Below, in pieces: positions 1 through 5,623 of a stretch of 6,105 nucleotides of DNA (position 1 is its first letter; the number at the start of each line of letters is the position of its first letter). The position numbers and the translations under genes were made by a program. The notes beneath the pieces were generated by a model. It did no database searches. It saw only the letters and a list, made by a program, of their open reading frames with translations, and was not told where the DNA came from. The stretch comes from Desulfuromonadaceae bacterium GWB2_53_15 (GTDB taxonomy: Bacteria; Desulfobacterota; Desulfuromonadia; Geobacterales; Pseudopelobacteraceae), in the NCBI GenBank assembly GCA_001824455.1, contig MHXL01000040.1:1-6105 (forward strand). The letters are read 5' to 3'.

Positions 1-26
1 AAAGGGTCAAGGTTGAAGCGAAGAAT

Positions 27-824
27 TTACCCGTCTCCCAGCGCTATATTGTCGCGACGCAGAGTAGAATCAAGAAGATGGCGGGGATGCACGTTTGAGA
101 GCGCCTTAAGCAGACTGTTTTTGACGTGGGGGATATCCTTCTCCAGTTCTTTCAGCAGGTTCTTCATCCGCTTACGCTGCAGATCGGCCGCACCGCACAC
201 CGGGCAACAGCAGCAGACTACCGGCAGTGCAAGATTCCGGGCAAAAGTGATGATGTCCGCCTCAGCCACATACACCAACGGGCGGATCACTGTTGTCTCA
301 CCATTATCAGCCAGCATGCTGGCCGACATGGACTTTAGTGAGCCTACAAAGAACTGGTTCAGCAGCAGGGTTTCGATGAAATCATCGCTGTGATGCCCCA
401 GAGCCAGTTTGTTGCACCCCAGGCTGCCGGCGACGCCATAAAGGGCCCCACGCTTGAAGCGGGCACAGATCGAGCAATAGGAAGAACCTGGACGACGCTT
501 CTCGCTGATAAGCTCAAAATGGTTGGTTTTTTCGATGTGGGCGCGTATGCCCTGAGAGGTGACAAAAGCCTCGATCGTATCGGAACGAAAACCGGGATAG
601 CCGGAATCAATCGTTACCGCCACGATCTCAAACGATATCGGCGCCCGCCGTCGTAACTCCGCCAGTAGAAGCAGGAGCGTGTATGAGTCCTTGCCGCCCG
701 ACACGGCAACCGCCACGCGGTCGCCTTCCTCGATCAGGTTGAAGTCCGCAATCGCCCTGCCAACTGAATGCCGCAGCTTTCTGAATAGTGGGTTGCCTTT
801 AAGTTCATCAGACAGATTTGGCAT
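27..824 (-). CDS. ttcA: TtcA-family PP-loop ATPase, probable tRNA 2-thiocytidine(32) synthetase
   Basis: A cytoplasmic PP-loop ATPase of 265 residues. TtcA activates C32 of certain tRNAs by adenylation and replaces its oxygen with sulfur, using an iron-sulfur cluster. Visible here: the PP-loop SGGKDS at residues 42-47, a CSIC pair (C117, C120) followed by a basic stretch, LGHHSDD at 142-148, the typical 'IRPL' strand at 180-183, and a C-terminal CPVCG (C207, C210) followed by LQR. These match the TtcA pattern of two cysteines in the middle plus one or two near the C-terminus. Oddly, C207 is preceded by three more cysteines (204-206). The ATG lies 3 nt after the metX stop with no well-spaced Shine-Dalgarno (a GGAG sits 14 nt away), so translation is probably coupled to metX and the gene falls under the same SAM riboswitch. 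Only 26 nt follow the stop in the window and no terminator is seen, so the operon may continue. Family assignment is strong; the exact tRNA substrate is inferred. Confidence 0.85.
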   Translation of the reverse strand: MPNLSDELKGNPLFRKLRHSVGRAIADFNLIEEGDRVAVAVSGGKDSYTLLLLLAELRRRAPISFEIVAVTIDSGYPGFRSDTIEAFVTSQGIRAHIEKTNHFELISEKRRPGSSYCSICARFKRGALYGVAGSLGCNKLALGHHSDDFIETLLLNQFFVGSLKSMSASMLADNGETTVIRPLVYVAEADIITFARNLALPVVCCCCPVCGAADLQRKRMKNLLKELEKDIPHVKNSLLKALSNVHPRHLLDSTLRRDNIALGDG

Positions 825-827
825 GGC

Positions 828-1943
828 TTAAGAGGATTCTCCGGACTCTACACGATCAAGCAGGTTTCGCACCATGGGCGCGAAGGTCTCGTGCTCAAGC
901 AGAAATGCGTCATGACCATAGGCCGACTGGATCAGATGATATTCAACCGGCTTGCCAATCTCCTGCAGACAGGTAACCATCTCCTCGGTCTGGTAGGGTG
1001 GATATAGCCAATCAGAAGAAAACGCGAAGAACTGGATAGGAGCCGTAACCTGGCTGAAGGCCTCGGCCATGGATTCATAACCCCAGGCAACATCGTACAG
1101 GTCCAGCGACTTGGCCAGATAAAGAAATGAGTTGGCATCAAAGCGATCCACGAAGTTGCGGCCGTTGTAGTTCAGGTAGCGCTCCACCTCAAACTGCCCG
1201 AAAAAATCGAACTGGCCATCCTTGGCCGAGAAACGCCGGCCGAACTTGGCGTTCATGGACTCGTCCGAAAGGAAGGTGATGTGGCCGATGCCCCTGGCCA
1301 GAGCCAAGCCATCCTTGGGGTTTTGTTTATACTCTCCCTTACGCCAGGTTGGGTCGTTAAAGATTGCCCAGCGCGCTATGGCGTTCAGGGCAATGGCCTG
1401 AGGCGAGGGGTGCGGCGTACAGGCCAGCACAATGGCGGATGCAATGCTGTCGGGATACTGGGTCGCCCATTCCAGGGCCTGCATCCCCCCCATACTGCCA
1501 CCCATGACACTCAACAAGCGTCGAATCCCAAGGACGTCCAGCAGGAGTTTCTGAGCCCGCACCATATCCCGCACGGTGATGACCGGAAAATTCAGATTAT
1601 AGCGTTTGCCGGTTTTGGGGTTGAGGGAAGCCGGGCCTGTTGATCCATAACAGGAACCGATGACATTCGAGCAGATAACATAATAGCGGTCGGTATCCAG
1701 AAGTTTGCCAGGACCGACTATGGCGTCCCACCACCCCGGTTTGGCGTCTTCCTCGCTACGTTTTCCTGCCAAATGGGCATCGCCGGTCCAGGCATGCTCC
1801 ACCAGGATGGCATTGGAAGCAGATTCATTCAAAGTGCCATAGGCTTCGTAGACGAGCGTGATGGGAGCCAGGATTCGACCGCTATCCAGCTTGATGCCGT
1901 TTTTAAAGGTTATGGACTGTTCCGTAACAACCCCGACCGACAT
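828..1943 (-). CDS. metX: Homoserine O-acetyltransferase MetX (alpha/beta hydrolase fold)
   Basis: A cytoplasmic enzyme of 371 residues, the usual MetX length. It transfers an acyl group, normally from acetyl-CoA, to the hydroxyl of L-homoserine and so commits it to methionine; the product is later sulfhydrylated. The alpha/beta-hydrolase features are clear: an N-terminal '[10 protein letters not shown]' strand region (30-39), the HAWTGDAH oxyanion region (50-57), the nucleophile elbow GGSMGG with Ser150, then Asp311 in SSDWLYPP and His344 in YGHDAF as the rest of the triad. Acyl specificity (acetyl versus succinyl) varies within MetX and cannot be settled by eye. The ATG at 1943 is chosen because AAGGGG (1956-1951) stands 7 nt upstream and the family N-terminus fits. 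That ribosome-binding site lies inside the terminator arm of the upstream S-box riboswitch, so expression should fall when SAM is high. The stop is followed after 3 nt by the TtcA-family gene. Confidence 0.95.
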   Translation of the reverse strand: MSVGVVTEQSITFKNGIKLDSGRILAPITLVYEAYGTLNESASNAILVEHAWTGDAHLAGKRSEEDAKPGWWDAIVGPGKLLDTDRYYVICSNVIGSCYGSTGPASLNPKTGKRYNLNFPVITVRDMVRAQKLLLDVLGIRRLLSVMGGSMGGMQALEWATQYPDSIASAIVLACTPHPSPQAIALNAIARWAIFNDPTWRKGEYKQNPKDGLALARGIGHITFLSDESMNAKFGRRFSAKDGQFDFFGQFEVERYLNYNGRNFVDRFDANSFLYLAKSLDLYDVAWGYESMAEAFSQVTAPIQFFAFSSDWLYPPYQTEEMVTCLQEIGKPVEYHLIQSAYGHDAFLLEHETFAPMVRNLLDRVESGESS

Positions 1944-1944
1944 G

Positions 1945-1979
1945 AAAAAGCCCCTTCACATAAAAGATGAGAAGGGGCT
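1945..1979 (-). terminator. Riboswitch-controlled intrinsic terminator that also masks the metX RBS
   Basis: A 9-bp perfect stem: the 5' arm AGCCCCTTC (1979-1971) pairs with GAAGGGGCT (1957-1949) around a 13-nt loop, followed at once by a T run (1949-1945). The ATG of metX begins 2 nt after the T run. The metX Shine-Dalgarno AAGGGG (1956-1951) is entirely within the 3' arm, so the hairpin can stop transcription and also hide the ribosome site if the message is made. It is the OFF state of the S-box upstream. Confidence 0.85.
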
Positions 1980-2001
1980 GAAACGACATGTTCGCAGCGC
2001 A

Positions 2002-2099
2002 CCTCTCATCTTTGCCTTTCGGCAGGAATTAGCACCTGACGCCATATTGGCCGGTTGCTGTGGTTTCGCAGGGCCTTTCCCTCCACCACTCTAGATAAG
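2002..2099 (-). promoter_or_regulatory. SAM-I (S-box) riboswitch aptamer
   Basis: Read on the minus strand, this has the classic S-box elements in order. The P1 5' strand CTTATC (2099-2094) pairs with GATGAG (2010-2005). A P2 arm follows, with outer GTGG/CCAC and the GGAGGGAAAGGCCC internal region, then the AGCAACC junction. A P3 arm comes next, then the conserved GGTGCTAATTCC segment. P4 is TGCC-GAAA-GGCA. It binds S-adenosylmethionine. The 3' side of P1, AAAGATGAGAGG (2013-2002), can instead pair with 1974-1963 in the downstream hairpin for 12 bp (one G-U) as an antiterminator. SAM binding locks P1, frees the terminator and turns off metX and the gene behind it. Aptamer identity rests on conserved-sequence recognition; the switch mechanism is inferred from base pairing. 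Confidence 0.95.
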
Positions 2100-2117
2100 C
2101 AGGTTTGTATATGCCTG

Positions 2118-2147
2118 AGAATACAGAAATAACACTGTGATTGTCAA
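2118..2147 (-). promoter_or_regulatory. Sigma-70 type promoter for the metX riboswitch transcript
   Basis: On the minus strand a perfect -35 TTGACA (2147-2142) is followed by 18 bp and a -10 TATTCT (2123-2118, 4 of 6 matches). Transcription would start near 2110, about 10 nt before the riboswitch P1 stem, which is a typical distance for an S-box leader. Confidence 0.65.
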
Positions 2148-2179
2148 CAAAATATGCTGCTGCCATAACCGGGTAGATT

Positions 2180-2208
2180 TTGATTCTCGGCAACCACTTT
2201 TATATAAT
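2180..2208 (+). promoter_or_regulatory. Sigma-70 type promoter, upstream of the lipoprotein gene
   Basis: TTGATT (2180-2185, 5 of 6 to the -35 consensus) is followed by exactly 17 bp and a perfect TATAAT (2203-2208). A start near 2215 would give a leader of about 175 nt before the lipoprotein ATG. It is divergent from the metX promoter, with the two -35 elements about 33 bp apart. A very good match by sequence; activity is not shown. Confidence 0.6.
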
Positions 2209-2321
2209 CTCGAGGGAATCAGTAGGGTGCGACACGGGCATATTCTCTCGGAGCATGAACTTTTGACGAGCCGGCAAGTGTTGAACTCAATGGCGGCACC
2301 CAAATCAAATTAGTAGAAAAA

Positions 2322-2337
2322 GGGAACGGCATCTGCT
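2322..2337 (+). promoter_or_regulatory. Possible sigma-54 (-24/-12) promoter for the lipoprotein gene
   Basis: GGGAACG, four bases, then CTGCT matches 9 of the 12 defined positions of the sigma-54 consensus (TGGCACG-N4-TTGCW). It keeps the invariant GG and GC with the exact 10-bp spacing. Transcription would start near 2348, about 44 nt before the ATG. Chance matches of this quality do occur, so this is a candidate only; no enhancer-binding site was identified. Confidence 0.3.
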
Positions 2338-2375
2338 ATAAACAACCGCGTGAATTCAGGTATATCAAGCCTGTA

Positions 2376-2383
2376 AGAGGAGG
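2376..2383 (+). promoter_or_regulatory. Ribosome-binding site fixing the lipoprotein start at 2392
   Basis: AGAGGAGG is a near-perfect Shine-Dalgarno, 8 nt before the ATG at 2392. The in-frame TTG at 2386 would leave only 2 nt of spacing and would add two residues in front of a normal signal peptide, so the ATG is preferred. Confidence 0.85.
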
Positions 2384-2391
2384 ATTTGTAC

Positions 2392-3396
2392 ATGAAACGA
2401 CTGCTGTTGCTGCCCCTGCTGATATTGAGTTTTGGTTGTGCCCAAAACCATTTCAACGTTCCCACGGAAAACTTTGCAGACAAGGTGAAGGTTCTCGGAG
2501 TAGCTCCCATCATTGTAGATGCGGACTCCGACATCAAATTCCCCCAGAAAGATCAGCTCCTCTCGCTGCTGGCCGATATGAACCGTAAATACGAGCAGCA
2601 GTTTGTCCGCAAGCTCAAGGCTACCGGCAACTTTTACACGGTGGCACTGCTGGACGGCGATCCGCAGCGCATCTTCAGCAACCTGTTCTTCCGCAGTGAG
2701 AAACGCGATGACGCAACCATACAATACAATAAGTACTTCTGGAAAAACGGTGAATTGCGCGATTTTATCCAAAAGAACAACCTGGACGCGGTTATGCTCG
2801 TCGTTGTCAATGGCATTAGCAGGAATGAAAAGATATTCTCCAACAACCTGCTGACATCCATGGCCAGCGACTATAACTACCTGATCATGAGCGCTCAGAT
2901 TCTGGACGCAAACGGAACCATCCTGTGGGAATATCCGAATTTTCGCAGCCGCATCCTGACTCACTACCCCATGATCAACCTGCAGTACCCCGACTTCAGC
3001 GAAGCCGAGGCCAATCTATCCGCTGCCGCCAATGTCAAGTTCAAGACCCTCGACGGGGTCAAACTGACCCTTGAGCAAAAGCGGAAGGACATGCTGTTAC
3101 GGGAAACCCAGGAATCCATAGTCTATGGCAAACAGTTTGACGAGATACTCTCCTTTATCAAGTATGATCCCAATGCTGATAAAAAAGACACTGCTGCGCC
3201 TGCAGAACCAGTCAAACCACCTCAAGCAGAGAAACCACTCCTGCCAGCTCAGCAACCGTCGATAGCGCCAACTGCCGAGACACCCAAGACACCAATTCCG
3301 GAAATCACGAGGGTTCCCATGCTAGAAACACCCGCGGCCAGCGCACCAACAGCAGCCCCTGCAGCACCTGTCGGAGAAAGTATCCCGGCCAAATGA
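2392..3396 (+). CDS. Uncharacterised secreted lipoprotein with a Pro/Ala-rich tail
   Basis: Family not recognised. The protein is 334 residues from the ATG at 2392. It begins with a short type II signal peptide (KR, then a Leu-rich core at residues 4-12) ending in SFGC, with Cys16 as the likely lipidated residue. F at -2 is unusual for a lipobox. No other membrane segment is seen, so it is probably anchored on the periplasmic side of the inner or outer membrane. Residues 32-180 alternate strands and helices: VKVLGVAPI (32-40), an amphipathic helix near 55-77, FYTVALL (81-87), LDAVMLVVVNG (131-141), YLIMSAQILDANGTILWEY (163-181). The order resembles periplasmic CsgG/TolB-N-like alpha/beta domains, where a 'G-x-I-L-W' strand ends the fold; this is a weak structural guess, not a family call. 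Residues 229-257 are helical and charged. Residues 265-334 are a low-complexity Pro/Ala/Lys/Thr tail, likely a flexible linker or cell-wall-spanning segment. It is a lone gene, divergent from metX and closed by a bidirectional terminator. Confidence 0.8.
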   Translation: MKRLLLLPLLILSFGCAQNHFNVPTENFADKVKVLGVAPIIVDADSDIKFPQKDQLLSLLADMNRKYEQQFVRKLKATGNFYTVALLDGDPQRIFSNLFFRSEKRDDATIQYNKYFWKNGELRDFIQKNNLDAVMLVVVNGISRNEKIFSNNLLTSMASDYNYLIMSAQILDANGTILWEYPNFRSRILTHYPMINLQYPDFSEAEANLSAAANVKFKTLDGVKLTLEQKRKDMLLRETQESIVYGKQFDEILSFIKYDPNADKKDTAAPAEPVKPPQAEKPLLPAQQPSIAPTAETPKTPIPEITRVPMLETPAASAPTAAPAAPVGESIPAK

Positions 3397-3444
3397 ATTT
3401 TCCTGTCTAGAATTAAGCCGGTCCAAATACCATGAATGCAAGAA

Positions 3445-3470
3445 AAGCCCGCTCCGTCCGGAGTGGGCTT
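3445..3470. terminator. Bidirectional intrinsic terminator between convergent genes
   Basis: An 11-bp stem: AAGCCCGCTCC (3445-3455) pairs with GGAGTGGGCTT (3460-3470), with one G-T position and a 4-nt loop. It is flanked by A-rich sequence on the left (AAGAAA) and T-rich sequence on the right (TTTCTTGTT), so it can end the lipoprotein transcript on the plus strand and the cbiET-cbiL transcript on the minus strand. Confidence 0.85.
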
Positions 3471-3515
3471 TCTTGTTCCTAAATCCCTTACATCTTCTGC
3501 AACATGGAGAATCTG

Positions 3516-4223
3516 TTACGAGGAAGATCTGACGATCATCAACGAGAGATAGTCGGGACTATGGGCCGAAATCTCGCCAAAATCAGTCAACACCTTCTGC
3601 CGCATGCTGCCTACCCGCTCGACAAACACGGTGTTCCCCTGCCTACCCGTCGCCTTGAGCAGTTCGAGGATATCTTTGTAGACCGGCTTGACCTTGAGCA
3701 ATACCACGGTTTCATATCTTGCAAGGGCGTCAACAATCTTGTCCACGCCAGCTGTGGCCGGTATGACAATCATGCGTTCATCCCCCTCGACCAGCGGCAC
3801 CAGGGCCTGCGCAGCGGAGGCATGAATGCTGGAGATGCCGGGAACAACCTCGACTGGGATCTGCGGGTATGAGACCTGAAAGATGCGCAGCAGATAGATG
3901 AAGGTTGAGTAGAACAGGGGGTCACCGATGGTTATAAAGGCCACGTCCCGACCTGCTTCAACCCGGCCGGCAATCAGGGCGGCGACCTCTTGCCAGGCCG
4001 GAACCAGACGGGCTGGGTCGGAGGTCATGGGGAACTGGTGGATGATGATTTCCTGGCGACTTTCGTCCAGAAACGGGCTAACCGTCTCCAGGGCGACACT
4101 GGCTTCGGCCGGGTTCGATACCGGCGCAACAATTACATCCGCCTGACGCAGGATGCGCTCGCCCTTTCTGGTCAACAGCTCCGGATCGCCGGGACCGACA
4201 CCGACCGCATAGAACGTCGGCAT
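3516..4223 (-). CDS. cbiL: Precorrin-2 / cobalt-factor II C20-methyltransferase CbiL
   Basis: A cytoplasmic tetrapyrrole methylase of 235 residues, the normal CbiL/CobI length. It adds a SAM-derived methyl group to C20 of the cobalamin precursor (cobalt-factor II in the anaerobic route, precorrin-2 in the aerobic route). Family motifs: the N-terminal glycine-rich GVGPGDPELLT (8-18), FITIGDPLFYST (96-107), which is characteristic of CbiL, and EVVPGISS (125-132). Its ATG overlaps the last base of the cbiET stop (TAATG), with a GGAAGG Shine-Dalgarno about 10 nt upstream, so the two proteins are co-translated in one operon. The C-terminus is ordinary and the stop lies about 46 nt from the bidirectional terminator, so it is the last gene of the unit. 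The cobalt-first (anaerobic) route is inferred from the likely host and the fused partner, not from this protein alone. Confidence 0.93.
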   Translation of the reverse strand: MPTFYAVGVGPGDPELLTRKGERILRQADVIVAPVSNPAEASVALETVSPFLDESRQEIIIHQFPMTSDPARLVPAWQEVAALIAGRVEAGRDVAFITIGDPLFYSTFIYLLRIFQVSYPQIPVEVVPGISSIHASAAQALVPLVEGDERMIVIPATAGVDKIVDALARYETVVLLKVKPVYKDILELLKATGRQGNTVFVERVGSMRQKVLTDFGEISAHSPDYLSLMIVRSSS

Positions 4224-5440
4224 TACTCGCTTTCCTTCCAGGCGGCGATTACATAGACCGGGTTCTGGGCCTCGAACATTTTATACTCTGTCAGTTTGCG
4301 GGTTTTGGCGATATTGACGCAGGTCGCCTCTACGGTGTAGCCGTGATCTTCCAGAAATTCCACCGCCTGGGATAGGGTATCCAGCGTCACGGCGTTGATC
4401 ACCACAATCCCGTCCGGCTTGAGACGCTGTGCTACCGCGTCGATGATCTCGTCCAACTTGCCACCGGCACCACCGATAAAGACGCGGTCCGGATCGGGCA
4501 GATCCTCAAGACCTTCGGGGGCAAAGGCTTCAATCAGCTTCACATTGCGCGTACAGAATTTTTTCAGGTTTTCGTTTATGAAGCCGATGCACTGCAGATT
4601 GCGCTCCACAGCGAAGATGCGGCCATTGGGCATAAGGTTGGAGGCCTCGATGGAGACCGAACAGCTCCCGGCTCCAATGTCCCACAGCACCAGGTCATCC
4701 TGTAACTGAAGCTTGGAAAGCGTGACCGCCCGTACCTCCTGCTTGGTGATCAGCTTCTTGGAGGTGTGAAACTCGTCATCGTCGATGCCGATCAATGGGT
4801 ACTGGACAAGATTCGGCTCGTAGGTTTTGATCAGGATCAGGATATTCAGATCGGACGGCTTCAGCTCCAGCAGGCCGCGCACTGAGGTCTTGGTGAACTT
4901 TTCAGTAGCTAATCCCAAATCCTCACACAACCAAGCCTCGTAGCCCTCGGCGCCCCGTTCGATCAGCTCGGCCGCAATAGCCGCAGGGGTATTGACCTTG
5001 TCAGTCAGTACACAGGCTTTTTCGGCGGCAATAATTTTATCCACCGCCACATGCATGCCCCGGCCATGGACCGAAACGAATATAGCGTCGTCCCAAGGTT
5101 CCTTGATGCAGGCAAAGGCATACTGCATGCTGGTGACATTGGCAAAAATTTCGATGCGCTCTTTGGGAAGATTACGCAGAAGAAAACGGGATACTCCGAA
5201 GAAAGTGGGATCACCGGAGGCCAGCACGACTACTCGCTTATCGGTCCTCTTGAGGAACTCCAGAACCTCGGGCAGATCACCTATGGGCATTTTTTCGCCC
5301 CTAAAATCTGTGAATATATCCAGATGCCGCTGGTGACCAATCATCACCTCAGCCTGAGCAATAACTTCCAGCGCTCTGGAGCCAAAGCCTTCCCATCCTT
5401 CAATACCAGCGCCCACCAGATAAATTTTTTGTTGGTCCAT
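4223..5440 (-). CDS. cbiET: Bifunctional precorrin-6Y C5,15-methyltransferase (decarboxylating) CbiET
   Basis: A fusion of 405 residues joining two corrin-ring enzymes, equivalent to CobL. The CbiE half (about 5-206) methylates C5 with SAM; it shows YLVGAGI (7-13), VLASGDPTFFG (72-82), SMQYAFA (104-110) and YEAWLCEDLG (167-176). The CbiT half (about 213-402) methylates C15 and decarboxylates the C12 acetate side chain; it shows PLIGIDDDEF (215-224), ITKQEVRA (231-238), the SAM-binding WDIGAGSCSVSIEA (253-266) followed by GRIFAVER (273-280), and FIGGAGG (321-327). Length is normal for the fusion and both halves look intact. The ATG at 5440 is supported by GGAAGG 6 nt upstream and by its position just before the first strand. 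The stop overlaps the cbiL start. The 117 nt upstream contain no convincing cobalamin riboswitch and only weak -10-like TATAGT sequences, so its promoter was not assigned. Confidence 0.95.
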   Translation of the reverse strand: MDQQKIYLVGAGIEGWEGFGSRALEVIAQAEVMIGHQRHLDIFTDFRGEKMPIGDLPEVLEFLKRTDKRVVVLASGDPTFFGVSRFLLRNLPKERIEIFANVTSMQYAFACIKEPWDDAIFVSVHGRGMHVAVDKIIAAEKACVLTDKVNTPAAIAAELIERGAEGYEAWLCEDLGLATEKFTKTSVRGLLELKPSDLNILILIKTYEPNLVQYPLIGIDDDEFHTSKKLITKQEVRAVTLSKLQLQDDLVLWDIGAGSCSVSIEASNLMPNGRIFAVERNLQCIGFINENLKKFCTRNVKLIEAFAPEGLEDLPDPDRVFIGGAGGKLDEIIDAVAQRLKPDGIVVINAVTLDTLSQAVEFLEDHGYTVEATCVNIAKTRKLTEYKMFEAQNPVYVIAAWKESE

Positions 5441-5557
5441 AACAAACCTTCCCCGTGCGGGATCGTGTAACGCTTCCGTCAGGAACTATATCATCCCATA
5501 CCTCAAAAATCGACTGTTTATCGTTTCGGCCGCACTATAAAAAACCCATCTTTACTG

Positions 5558-5607
5558 CCTGAACAAAGAATGCCGAGCTTTTTCAAGCCCGGCATTCTTT
5601 GTTCAGG
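5558..5607. terminator. Long bidirectional hairpin terminator downstream of typA
   Basis: A 23-position inverted repeat with a single A/C mismatch and a TTTC loop: 5558-5580 pairs with 5585-5607. The inner stem is GC-rich (AATGCCG...CGGCATT). On both strands the outer 3' arm reads TTCTTTGTTC, acting as the U-rich tail. It begins 17 nt after the typA stop and so most likely ends the typA transcript. On the plus strand no gene leads into it. Confidence 0.75.
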
Positions 5608-5623
5608 GATTATTGTTGATCTG

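Noticed and set aside
13..393. 126-codon open frame on the plus strand over ttcA
   Set aside because: It is antisense to the conserved TtcA C-terminal half and is rich in Ser/Arg, as expected of a shadow frame.
1281..1643. 120-codon open frame on the plus strand over metX
   Set aside because: It runs opposite the MetX catalytic Ser region and is of low-quality composition; a shadow of the real gene.
2091..2303. 70-codon minus-strand frame in the metX/lipoprotein intergenic region
   Set aside because: It overlaps the promoter and the start of the riboswitch, has no RBS and no recognisable protein.
2386..2391. TTG start two codons upstream of the lipoprotein ATG
   Set aside because: It lies only 2 nt from the Shine-Dalgarno, while the ATG at 2392 has ideal spacing and gives a standard signal peptide.
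2161..2391. Possible GEMM (cyclic dinucleotide) riboswitch in the lipoprotein leader, as is common in Geobacter
   Set aside because: The conserved GEMM core sequences and the tetraloop/receptor arrangement are absent; only short fragments such as ACCGGGTAG resemble it, and these lie before the predicted start.
2365..2964. 199-codon open frame on the minus strand opposite the lipoprotein gene
   Set aside because: It lies wholly antisense to a gene with a strong RBS and signal peptide, shows no recognisable domain, and has no RBS-like context. It is a shadow frame.
5051..5470. 139-codon open frame on the plus strand over cbiET
   Set aside because: It is antisense to well-conserved CbiE motifs and its protein has no family features.
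5441..5557. Cobalamin riboswitch or clear promoter upstream of cbiET
   Set aside because: No B12-box-like sequence is visible and the region is too short for a full aptamer. The TATAGT candidates lack a good -35 element at correct spacing.
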